A DNA stretch of 14,082 nt. Origin: Syntrophaceae bacterium UBA2208 (lineage in GTDB: Bacteria; Desulfobacterota; BSN033; UBA1163). Shown here in pieces: positions 1 to 5,280 of the stretch (position 1 is the stretch's first letter; every line of letters starts with the position of its first letter). The notes under the pieces are model-generated. The model ran no database searches and was not told the origin of the DNA. It saw only the letters and a program-made list of their open reading frames with translations. The stretch spans positions 2,088-16,169 of the forward strand of contig DCUS01000188.1 in the NCBI GenBank assembly GCA_002327885.1. Direction: 5' to 3'. The translations under genes and the position numbers were made by a program.

Positions 1-135
1 CATGGAGGGTATGGCTATCTGGGTGAATATGGAATTGAGCGACTGTACCGAAATGCAAAACTTGCCGAGATTGTCGAAGGAACCAAGGAGATTGAAAAGT
101 TGATCATCGCCCGTGAGATTCTGGGGAGGGTATGA
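1..135 (+). CDS. Acyl-CoA dehydrogenase, C-terminal fragment (5' end outside window)
   Basis: The first 44 codons are open from base 1 and end at a TGA at 133-135. The peptide begins HGGYGYLGEYGIERLYRNAK and ends in EGTKEIEKLIIAREILGRV. This is the classic C-terminus of acyl-CoA dehydrogenases: the G-G-x-G-Y segment, the R-x-x-R-D/N-A-K segment, and the EGT-x-E-I motif that contacts FAD and the adjacent subunit, followed by the last helix. Such enzymes are soluble FAD flavoproteins that oxidise acyl-CoA to 2-enoyl-CoA and pass electrons to electron-transfer flavoprotein. That is the step before the enoyl-CoA hydratase encoded at 2108. The catalytic base and substrate-specificity regions lie outside the window, so the chain-length class cannot be judged. 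No convincing terminator follows in 136-214. Confidence 0.93.
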   Translation, partial: HGGYGYLGEYGIERLYRNAKLAEIVEGTKEIEKLIIAREILGRV

Positions 136-214
136 GTTGGCGAATCATGCGGGGTGTTGATCGGAACAGAAGACTCAACCATTAACCATAACAATCGAGA
201 GGGAGATAAGATAT

Positions 215-631
215 TTATTTTTTCTTCCGGAGGAGTTTAGCAAGATAATCTCGAGGGCGCAAAATCTTCACGCCATTCACGGTTTGTCCAAAATATCTTC
301 CAAAATGGGTCAAGTCGCCTGTCATCAGATAATTGGCTCTCATGGAAATAGCAGCCATAAGCACGGGTCGATCTTTTTCTGGCAAATCAATAGGGCAAGG
401 GATGCTGGGATCGGCTTCGGGAACAATTCGCACCTCTGATAAGTAATTCTTCAACCTTTTTATTTGCTCGGGATGAAAGAGGTTGCGTCTTGCTTCCTCA
501 ACCACAAAATGAGAGGCGAATAGCATGCATCCCTTTTGGCAAGCGAATTCCCATAAACGATTTAGCCCTGGGCTACCATAAGCTACTGAAAATAAGATGT
601 CCGCATCGAGAAAAATACGGTCAATGGTCAT
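215..631 (-). CDS. PIN-domain ribonuclease, probable toxin of a toxin-antitoxin pair
   Basis: This 138-residue protein has the usual size of a PIN-domain toxin. The acidic residues expected for the metal site are present: D9 in FLDADILFS (with D11 close by), E45/E46 in VVEEAR, D87 in PEKDRPVLMAA, and D106 in LMTGDLTHFG. PIN toxins are Mg2+-dependent RNases that cleave tRNA, rRNA or mRNA and are held inactive by a co-encoded antitoxin. The start ATG lies five bases after the stop of the upstream antitoxin gene. No strong ribosome binding site is visible, so translation is probably coupled to the antitoxin. The C-terminus is basic (LLRKKK). The PIN call is firm. The toxin role rests on the paired gene; the sequence is not an obvious classic VapC. 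Confidence 0.87.
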   Translation of the reverse strand: MTIDRIFLDADILFSVAYGSPGLNRLWEFACQKGCMLFASHFVVEEARRNLFHPEQIKRLKNYLSEVRIVPEADPSIPCPIDLPEKDRPVLMAAISMRANYLMTGDLTHFGRYFGQTVNGVKILRPRDYLAKLLRKKK

Positions 632-636
632 CGACG

Positions 637-924
637 TTATGGCTTCTTATGAAGAATAGTTTGGGGATCAATCCCTATCTTCTTAACTTCTTCGAGGGCC
701 CATGCATAGTCCTCCGGAGTGACCGCATTATTTAGGAGAAATTCAGCCTTTCGTTCGGGAGTGTATCTCTCTAAGGGCAACGTCACTGCGGGTCGTAAGA
801 GGACACCTTCCTCCCGAGCCTCTGCGACCACTATGGATCCTTCTTCAAACCCGTATTTACGGCGGAGATTAGCAGGAATGACCAATGCCCCACGCTTTCC
901 AATTTTCGCTGTTTCAATTTCCAT
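637..924 (-). CDS. AbrB/MazE-fold (SpoVT-AbrB) antitoxin and probable autoregulator
   Basis: The N-terminal part reads IETAKIGKRGALVIPANLRRKYGFEEGS, a typical swapped-hairpin AbrB/MazE DNA-binding domain (K-x-G-K/R-R-G-x-x-V-I-P-x-x-x-R). The remaining ~50 residues (from about VTLPLERYTPERKAEFLLN) would be the toxin-binding tail. I place the start at ATG 924, giving 95 residues, because an AGAGGT ribosome binding site lies seven bases upstream. An in-frame GTG at 933 would overlap that site. Such antitoxins bind their own promoter and neutralise the downstream toxin, here the PIN protein five bases away. The promoter upstream carries a palindrome that fits autoregulation. The antitoxin-first order is the usual one. 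Confidence 0.87.
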   Translation of the reverse strand: MEIETAKIGKRGALVIPANLRRKYGFEEGSIVVAEAREEGVLLRPAVTLPLERYTPERKAEFLLNNAVTPEDYAWALEEVKKIGIDPQTILHKKP

Positions 925-944
925 AGGTATCACCTCTGATTTAC

Positions 945-973
945 AGAATATCAGATATTCAGATTTATGTCAA
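945..973 (-). promoter_or_regulatory. Sigma70-type promoter of the antitoxin-toxin pair
   Basis: On the minus strand, a perfect -35 TTGACA (968-973) is followed after exactly 17 bases by TATTCT (945-950), a 4-of-6 match to the -10 consensus. Transcription would start about 6-8 bases further on, close to the AGAGGT ribosome binding site of the antitoxin, so the leader is very short. Placement and spacing are seen directly; activity is inferred. Confidence 0.7.
947..959. promoter_or_regulatory. Palindromic operator candidate over the antitoxin promoter
   Basis: AATATC and GATATT form a perfect inverted repeat around one central base, in the -10 side of the spacer and touching the -10 element. 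On the minus strand the hexamer ATCTGA also occurs twice in this stretch. Binding here by the AbrB-fold antitoxin, alone or with the PIN toxin, would block RNA polymerase. The position argues for autoregulation, but binding is inferred. Confidence 0.5.
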
Positions 974-1231
974 GACCCATTCTCGATTTGTCTTACCAAC
1001 AGTCTTCATCATCCCCCCGTTTCGAGTTTTAAAGCCTTTGGGAAACATGTTACTCAGGGCTTCGACCCTGATTCATCAGTTTTAAAGGAATGAGTTACGG
1101 GTTACATTATTCTTTAGCCACCATCGCTGAGGGGTTACAATTGCCCTCACTTTTTTCTTGATGTGGAATAAGGATTTAAATCATAAAATTCAAATGAAAT
1201 CAAAAAAGTAGAAAAATTTTAAATTATTTTC
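974..1231. other. Non-coding stretch between the divergent toxin-antitoxin and TetR promoters
   Basis: I see no credible gene here. A frame open on the plus strand to 1093 is the antisense shadow of the antitoxin plus unconstrained sequence. The stretch holds a 6-bp hairpin (TCAGGG at 1054-1059, CCCTGA at 1066-1071) with no T-run directly after it. It also holds a repeated octamer GGGTTACA at 1099-1106 and 1132-1139. The right end becomes strongly A/T-rich before the TetR promoter. No function is assigned. Confidence 0.5.
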
Positions 1232-1259
1232 TTGACAAATATTTTCGCTGTGGTAACAT
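1232..1259 (+). promoter_or_regulatory. Sigma70-type promoter of the TetR regulator gene
   Basis: A perfect TTGACA -35 (1232-1237) is followed after 16 bases by TAACAT (1254-1259), a 4-of-6 match to the -10 consensus. Transcription would start near 1266, just upstream of the 18-bp palindrome at 1278-1295. Bound regulator would then sit in the initially transcribed region. The -10 choice is not unique because the spacer could be read one base differently. Confidence 0.55.
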
Positions 1260-1277
1260 ACTGATCGTTCAATTAAT

Positions 1278-1295
1278 ATACTAAACGTTTAGTAT
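1278..1295. promoter_or_regulatory. 18-bp perfect palindrome, probable TetR operator
   Basis: ATACTAAACGTTTAGTAT is its own reverse complement over all 18 bases. It begins about a dozen bases after the predicted transcription start and ends nine bases before the regulator's ATG. TetR-family dimers typically bind palindromes of this length next to their own gene, so autoregulation is the natural reading. I did not find a second copy elsewhere in the window by eye. Confidence 0.75.
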
Positions 1296-1304
1296 TCAAA
1301 GACG

Positions 1305-1922
1305 ATGAAGATATCAGAGGCTACGCAGAATTCCCAGAATCAAAATACAGAGGAACGTATCCTGAATCAGTCTATGAGATTATTTCTGGAAAGAGGTTAT
1401 CACGGGACCTCAATCGATGACATCACTCAAGCAGCAGGATTGACAAAAGGTGCCCTTTATTGGCATTTCGGAAGTAAAGAGGATCTTTTAAAAAGAATTA
1501 TGGAAGAATATGAAAAAAGATTTTTAGACAGATTAATTAATGCTGTTGGTGAAGTGAAAGGAGGGGCCTTTGAAAAGTTCGATAAATTCTTTCGTTATAA
1601 TGCTGCCTTTGCTTATTACAATCGAGAATTATGCGTTTCCTTTACCACATTGGCCGCAGAACTGGTTGGGGCCCATCATGCAATAGAGATTGGAATTCGA
1701 AGGATTTATAAGAAATATAAAAAATTTTTATCAAGCTTAATTATTCAGGGGAAAAAAGAAAAGATTTTTAAGAAGGAGATTGATGGAGATCTTACCGCAC
1801 TCGTTATAATCGCTTTTCATGATGGGATATTGCTCCAATGGTCCATGAATAAGGATGAGATTAATGGAGAGGCCTATGTGAATACTTTTAAGAAAATTAT
1901 GCTTTGGGGATTGATGGTTTGA
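1305..1922 (+). CDS. TetR/AcrR-family transcriptional regulator
   Basis: This 205-residue protein has the TetR size and a clear N-terminal DNA-binding domain at about residues 15-62. It reads EERILNQSMRLFLERGYHGT, then the helix-turn-helix SIDDITQAAGLTKGALYWHF and GSKEDLLKRI. The rest is helical, as in TetR ligand-binding dimerisation domains, and is too divergent to name the ligand. The gene follows a sigma70-like promoter and an 18-bp perfect palindrome, suggesting self-repression. It lies upstream of, and on the same strand as, the hydratase and thiolase genes. By analogy with TetR regulators of fatty-acid genes (FadR of Bacillus, PsrA) it may sense an acyl-CoA, which is inference. No Shine-Dalgarno sequence is visible before the ATG, so translation may be weak. 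Confidence 0.93.
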   Translation: MKISEATQNSQNQNTEERILNQSMRLFLERGYHGTSIDDITQAAGLTKGALYWHFGSKEDLLKRIMEEYEKRFLDRLINAVGEVKGGAFEKFDKFFRYNAAFAYYNRELCVSFTTLAAELVGAHHAIEIGIRRIYKKYKKFLSSLIIQGKKEKIFKKEIDGDLTALVIIAFHDGILLQWSMNKDEINGEAYVNTFKKIMLWGLMV

Positions 1923-1976
1923 TGGGTAGACACGAGGTAGAGTTAAAACAATTGGGACACCTATAGGATAGGAGGC

Positions 1977-2118
1977 ATGATTAAATAAGGTTGGAATTAT
2001 TGGCTACAGTACGATGGGCGCCGGAATCACTCAGGTTGTATTTGAAGATTGCTACATTTTGAAGGTTCTAGAGGTTCATCAGTTTCTGTTGGATAAAGGT
2101 GAGGAAAATGTCGAATAA
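1977..2118 (+). pseudogene. 5' remnant of a 3-hydroxyacyl-CoA dehydrogenase gene (frameshifted)
   Basis: An AGGAGG site precedes ATG 1977, which reads only M-I-K before TAA. If the T at 1986 is skipped, the reading continues from 1987 as KVGIIGYSTMGAGITQVVFE, then DCYILKVLEVHQ and FLLDKGEENVE, to a stop at 2116-2118. This follows the N-terminus of 3-hydroxyacyl-CoA dehydrogenases (commonly MIKKVGVIGAGTMGAGIAQ, then a V-L-x-D-x segment, then E-K-G-x-x-x-I-E) for about 46 codons. The NAD-binding glycine motif is also damaged: the usual G-x-G-x-x-G reads G-Y-S-T-M-G. The remaining ~240 codons are absent, because the enoyl-CoA hydratase gene begins inside the remnant at 2108. I read this as a deletion plus a one-base insertion. 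Homology is judged by eye from the well-known motif. Confidence 0.72.
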
Positions 2119-2890
2119 AGATATCTTTAGATACTCGGTGACAGAAGGAGTAGCAGTTATTACCATCGAACGACCTCCACTTAACGTGCTCAGCTTTTCC
2201 CATTATCACGAACTCTGTAACAAGATTCTAGAGTTGATCGGAAGGAAAGAGGCGAAGGTTGTCATTGTTACGGGAAGTAACAAGGTTTTTATCTCTGGGC
2301 TTGACATAAAAGAAATTAATAACATTAAGACTCCTGAAGAAAATGATGAAGCAACGCTCAAGGTGAAAGCCCTTTTCCGACAGATCGAAAACTTATCCAG
2401 ACCCGTTATTGCGGCTATTAACGGCAATTGTTTCGGAGGTGGATTGGAACTGACCATGGCCTGTCACCTTCGTCTTGCCAGTCGGGATGCAAAACTTGGC
2501 CTACCGGAAATCAATATTGCGGCTATTCCTACATTTGGCGGTACGCAGAGACTCCCTAAGATTGTAGGTAAGGCCAAGGCATTGGAGCTTATCCTCACAG
2601 GAAGACATATCTCCGGAGAGGAGGCGGCGAGCATTGGGCTGGTGAACGAAGCCTGCCTGCCAGAGGAACTGCTCAACCGAGCTGTATCTCTGGCTCGCCA
2701 GATTGTGAGCAAAAGTATTACTGCTGTCGAAGCTGCGACGCAGGCAGCCACTAAGGCCCTGGAGCTGGACATAGAAACAGGATGTACGCTTGAATCCCAT
2801 CTTTCTTCAAGGCTTGTGGGTGCGTGCAATATGAAAGAGGGGCTCGTGGCCTTCTTAGAGAAGCGAAGCCCCATTTTCAAAGATCAGTAA
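2108..2890 (+). CDS. Enoyl-CoA hydratase/isomerase (crotonase) family protein
   Basis: This 260-residue crotonase-fold enzyme probably adds water to 2-enoyl-CoA to give 3-hydroxyacyl-CoA in beta-oxidation. The oxyanion-hole regions are present (VFISGLDIKEI near 60-70 and NGNCFGGGLELTMACH near 105-120). Both glutamates used by true hydratases are conserved, E114 and E134, at the same 20-residue spacing as Glu144/Glu164 of rat mitochondrial hydratase. This favours hydratase over a non-hydratase crotonase. PTFGGTQRLPKIVGKAKALE follows. I start at ATG 2108, with GAGG close upstream. A GTG at 2099 is in frame but has no good site. The start region lies inside the relic dehydrogenase reading frame. 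The thiolase gene follows after 12 bases, so the two are almost certainly co-transcribed. Confidence 0.93.
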   Translation: MSNKDIFRYSVTEGVAVITIERPPLNVLSFSHYHELCNKILELIGRKEAKVVIVTGSNKVFISGLDIKEINNIKTPEENDEATLKVKALFRQIENLSRPVIAAINGNCFGGGLELTMACHLRLASRDAKLGLPEINIAAIPTFGGTQRLPKIVGKAKALELILTGRHISGEEAASIGLVNEACLPEELLNRAVSLARQIVSKSITAVEAATQAATKALELDIETGCTLESHLSSRLVGACNMKEGLVAFLEKRSPIFKDQ

Positions 2891-2902
2891 AAAGGAGAGA
2901 CA

Positions 2903-4078
2903 ATGAGAGACGTCGTGATCGTAAGTGCGACAAGGACGCCTATTGGGGATTTCGGAGGATCATTAAAGGATATTTCTGCAACGTCCTTGACAATGACAGT
3001 TATTGAGTCATCCATCCGGCGGGCAGGGATTGAGAAGAAGATGATTGGTCAGGTGATCATGGGAAACTGTTTTGAGCCACTCGATCAAAATGTTGCACGA
3101 ATTGCTGCAGTCAAATGCGGTCTTCCCCTTGAAACGGCTGCCTTCACCATTGTTGTCAACTGTGCGTCCGGGATGCAGGCGATGATCTGCGGTGCTCAGG
3201 CTATTCGAGACGGAGATATGGAGGTCGTCTTGGCAGGCGGGGTTGAAAGCATGAGCAACGCCCCCTATATTCTCACCACAACCCGCTGGGGTCAGCGCCT
3301 TCAGCATGGGCAATTGATTGATATGCTGTGGAGAGCTATGCAGGAGTATCCTATTGGAGCTGGAATGGGATTGACAGCCGAAAACCTATCAGAGAAGTAT
3401 GGGATTTCGAGAGAAGAACAAGATCGGTTTTCATTGCTCAGCCAACAGAGAGCTTGCAAAGCGATACAAGAAGGAAAATTCAACAACGAAATCACCCCTG
3501 TTTCCATTCCGCAGAAAAAGGGAGAAGCGAGAATTGTTGATACGGATGAACATCCAAGGCCTGATGTGACGTTGGACAAACTGGCGAAGTTACCCCCGGC
3601 CTTCAAACAAGGGGGAACGGTTACGGCAGGAAATTCATCAGGGCTTAATGACGCAGCTGCCGCGGCTATATTAATGTCACAAGAAAAAGCGAAGGAAATG
3701 AGATTAAAACCCCTGGCAAAAATATTGGGATATGCGATCGTTGGAGTGGACCCCTCTTATATGGGTATCGGGCCTGTCCCAGCAACCAAGAAGGTCTTGA
3801 GCAAAGTGGGTCTCTCCCTAAAGGATATCCAACTCATAGAAATCAACGAAGCTTTTGCCGCTCAGTATTTATCCTGTGAGAAAGAGCTGGGCCTTAATAG
3901 GGATATTGCCAATGTCAATGGCAGTGGAATTGCACTGGGACACCCCGTAGGGGCAACAGGATGTCGTCTGGTCGTGACGCTCATTCATGAGATGGCGAAG
4001 AGGGATCTCACCTTGGGGCTTGCCACTCTTTGCGTCGGAGGGGGTTTAGGATTTGCAATGATCATTGAGAGGGGGTGA
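2903..4078 (+). CDS. Thiolase family protein (acetyl-CoA C-acetyl/acyltransferase)
   Basis: This 391-residue protein has the full length of a type II thiolase. The nucleophilic cysteine is C87 in VVNCASGMQAM. The other catalytic residues are H347 in NGSGIALGHPVGATG and C377 in LCVGGGLGFAMI, and the NEAFAAQ motif is intact. N- and C-terminal signatures (VVIVSATRTPIGDFGGSLKD, ...) match acetyl-CoA acetyltransferases. The enzyme acts in the cytoplasm, either cleaving 3-ketoacyl-CoA with CoA or, in reverse, condensing two acetyl-CoA. Beside a hydratase and ligases the thiolytic, degradative role is more likely. AAAGGAG lies seven bases before the ATG, and the gene starts 12 bases after the hydratase stop. 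Chain-length preference cannot be told from sequence. Confidence 0.95.
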   Translation: MRDVVIVSATRTPIGDFGGSLKDISATSLTMTVIESSIRRAGIEKKMIGQVIMGNCFEPLDQNVARIAAVKCGLPLETAAFTIVVNCASGMQAMICGAQAIRDGDMEVVLAGGVESMSNAPYILTTTRWGQRLQHGQLIDMLWRAMQEYPIGAGMGLTAENLSEKYGISREEQDRFSLLSQQRACKAIQEGKFNNEITPVSIPQKKGEARIVDTDEHPRPDVTLDKLAKLPPAFKQGGTVTAGNSSGLNDAAAAAILMSQEKAKEMRLKPLAKILGYAIVGVDPSYMGIGPVPATKKVLSKVGLSLKDIQLIEINEAFAAQYLSCEKELGLNRDIANVNGSGIALGHPVGATGCRLVVTLIHEMAKRDLTLGLATLCVGGGLGFAMIIERG

Positions 4079-4105
4079 TAAGGGGCGCACCTCAAGACAG
4101 CAACG

Positions 4106-4165
4106 GTGAGATTGGGAAAGTTTTTAGCAAGAAATACTGGAAAATATTTTGAAAAAGGGTATTAA
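4106..4165 (+). pseudogene. Possible 5' relic of an acyl-CoA ligase gene
   Basis: In the gap between the thiolase and dctP, a short frame from GTG 4106 reads MRLGKFLARNTGKYFEKGY and then stops. Many AMP-forming fatty-acyl-CoA ligases start with a pattern like M-x-L-G-x-F-L-x-R-N-x-x-K-Y-P-x-K. The intact ligase at 5281 itself begins MYVGYFLKRNAAIYRNKIAL. No ribosome binding site is visible and nothing after the stop continues the similarity. With only 19 residues this may be chance. It is listed because the neighbouring dehydrogenase remnant shows that genes have been cut short in this cluster. Confidence 0.28.
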
Positions 4166-4190
4166 AAAATGAAATCGAGAGGAGGTTTGT

Positions 4191-5219
4191 ATGAAAAGAG
4201 ATATTTTTATTAATTTTTTGGTCGTCGTCTTTATTGTTTCAACAATCTTCATTCTTTCCAGTGCTCTCAACGCACAGGAAAAAGCTCTCAAGCTCAGATA
4301 CTCGAATTTTTTCCCACCGGCACACGCAAACAGCAAACTATCTGAAGAATGGTGCAAAGAAGTTGAAAAACGGACAAATGGCAGGGTAGCGATTACCTAT
4401 TATCCAGGCAGTACGCTTGCACCTGCTCCCCAAGCTTACGACGCCGCCGTAAAAGGTATCGCCGATATGAGCACTACTCTTTTTGCGTACAATACAGGTA
4501 GGTTTCCGCTTCTGGAAGTGATAGATCATCCTCTTGGTTATTCGAGTGGATTGCAGGCAACAAGGTTGATAAATGCTTTCTACAAGAAATTCAAACCAAA
4601 AGAACTTGATGATACAAAAGTCATGTATTTACATGCACACGGTCCGGGTCTTATCCAGACCAAAAAGAAAATCTCACAACTTGAGGATATAAAGGGGTTA
4701 CGGATAAAAGGTACGGGTATAAATGCCAAAATCATTCAGGCGTTTGGGGGTGTGCCTGTTACGATGCCGATGGGAGAAACCTATGATGCCCTTCAGAAAG
4801 GTCTTGCAGATGGGATTATTTTACCCGTCGAAGCCCTCAAGGGTTGGAAATTTGGAGAACTGGTAAAATGTACGCTCAGGAACTACGGGATTGCTTATTC
4901 GGTAGGCTTCTATGTGGTGATGAATAAGGAAAAATGGAATAGTTTACCCCCTGACATTCAGCAAATCATTGAAAAGTTGAATGAGGAATATATCGAAAAA
5001 CAGGGAAGGCTATGGGATCAATTGGATAAAGATGGATTAGAATTTGTCAAAGGTTTAAAGGGGCACGTCACTGTAGATGTGACGAAAGAAGCCGAAGCAG
5101 AAGCGCGGGAAAAGATGAAACCCATCCTCAATGATTACGTGCAGATGGCAAATGCGAAAGGTTTGCCGGGCGAAGAAGCGTTAAAGTTTTGTCTCGATTG
5201 GTTAAGGGTGCACCCATAA
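4191..5219 (+). CDS. dctP: TRAP transporter solute-binding protein, DctP family
   Basis: This 342-residue protein has the DctP size. Residues 1-28 form a signal peptide: a basic start (MKR), a hydrophobic core (FINFLVVVFIVSTIFILSS) and a likely cleavage after ALNA. The mature part shows the DctP pattern, including YPGSTLAPAPQAYDAAVKGI, LEDIKGLRIKGTG with R171 at the place of the conserved arginine that salt-bridges the substrate carboxylate, and PVTMPMGETYDALQKGLADG. It would capture an organic acid in the periplasm and deliver it to the DctQ/DctM permease. AGGAGG stands before the ATG. The two permease genes are further downstream (6897, 7372), separated from it by an acyl-CoA ligase gene. 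The ligand class cannot be read from sequence; the adjoining ligases suggest a carboxylate that can be activated with CoA. Confidence 0.93.
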   Translation: MKRDIFINFLVVVFIVSTIFILSSALNAQEKALKLRYSNFFPPAHANSKLSEEWCKEVEKRTNGRVAITYYPGSTLAPAPQAYDAAVKGIADMSTTLFAYNTGRFPLLEVIDHPLGYSSGLQATRLINAFYKKFKPKELDDTKVMYLHAHGPGLIQTKKKISQLEDIKGLRIKGTGINAKIIQAFGGVPVTMPMGETYDALQKGLADGIILPVEALKGWKFGELVKCTLRNYGIAYSVGFYVVMNKEKWNSLPPDIQQIIEKLNEEYIEKQGRLWDQLDKDGLEFVKGLKGHVTVDVTKEAEAEAREKMKPILNDYVQMANAKGLPGEEALKFCLDWLRVHP

Positions 5220-5233
5220 GAAATCTTTTACAG

Positions 5234-5262
5234 GCAGGGGCTTGCAATTTCGCAACCCCTGC
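5234..5262 (+). other. Strong intercistronic hairpin between dctP and the acyl-CoA ligase
   Basis: GCAGGGG (5234-5240) pairs with CCCCTGC (5256-5262), and after a single bulged C, TTGC (5242-5245) pairs with GCAA (5252-5255). The result is an 11-bp stem with a six-base loop (AATTTC). No T-run follows; the ligase ribosome binding site GAGGAG comes a few bases later. A hairpin directly after a solute-binding-protein gene often protects the upstream message or attenuates downstream expression, as in the malE-malF region of E. coli. That would allow more binding protein than downstream products. The structure is seen; the role is inferred. Confidence 0.65.
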
Positions 5263-5280
5263 TTGCTGAGGAGACAAAAA

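Noticed and set aside
1054..1071. Hairpin TCAGGG/CCCTGA considered as a terminator
   Set aside because: It has only six base pairs and no T-run. It lies between two divergent promoters, where no transcript is expected to end.
719..1093. 124-codon plus-strand open frame
   Set aside because: It lies largely antisense to the well-supported antitoxin gene and its promoter. The product is serine/arginine-rich with no recognisable fold.
2464..2880. Long minus-strand frame opposite the enoyl-CoA hydratase
   Set aside because: It is an antisense shadow of a gene with conserved catalytic residues. The translated product has no domain features.
5242..5280. Longer TTG start for ligase 1
   Set aside because: It would begin inside the hairpin stem without a ribosome binding site. 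ATG 5281 has GAGGAG at proper spacing and a typical ligase N-terminus.
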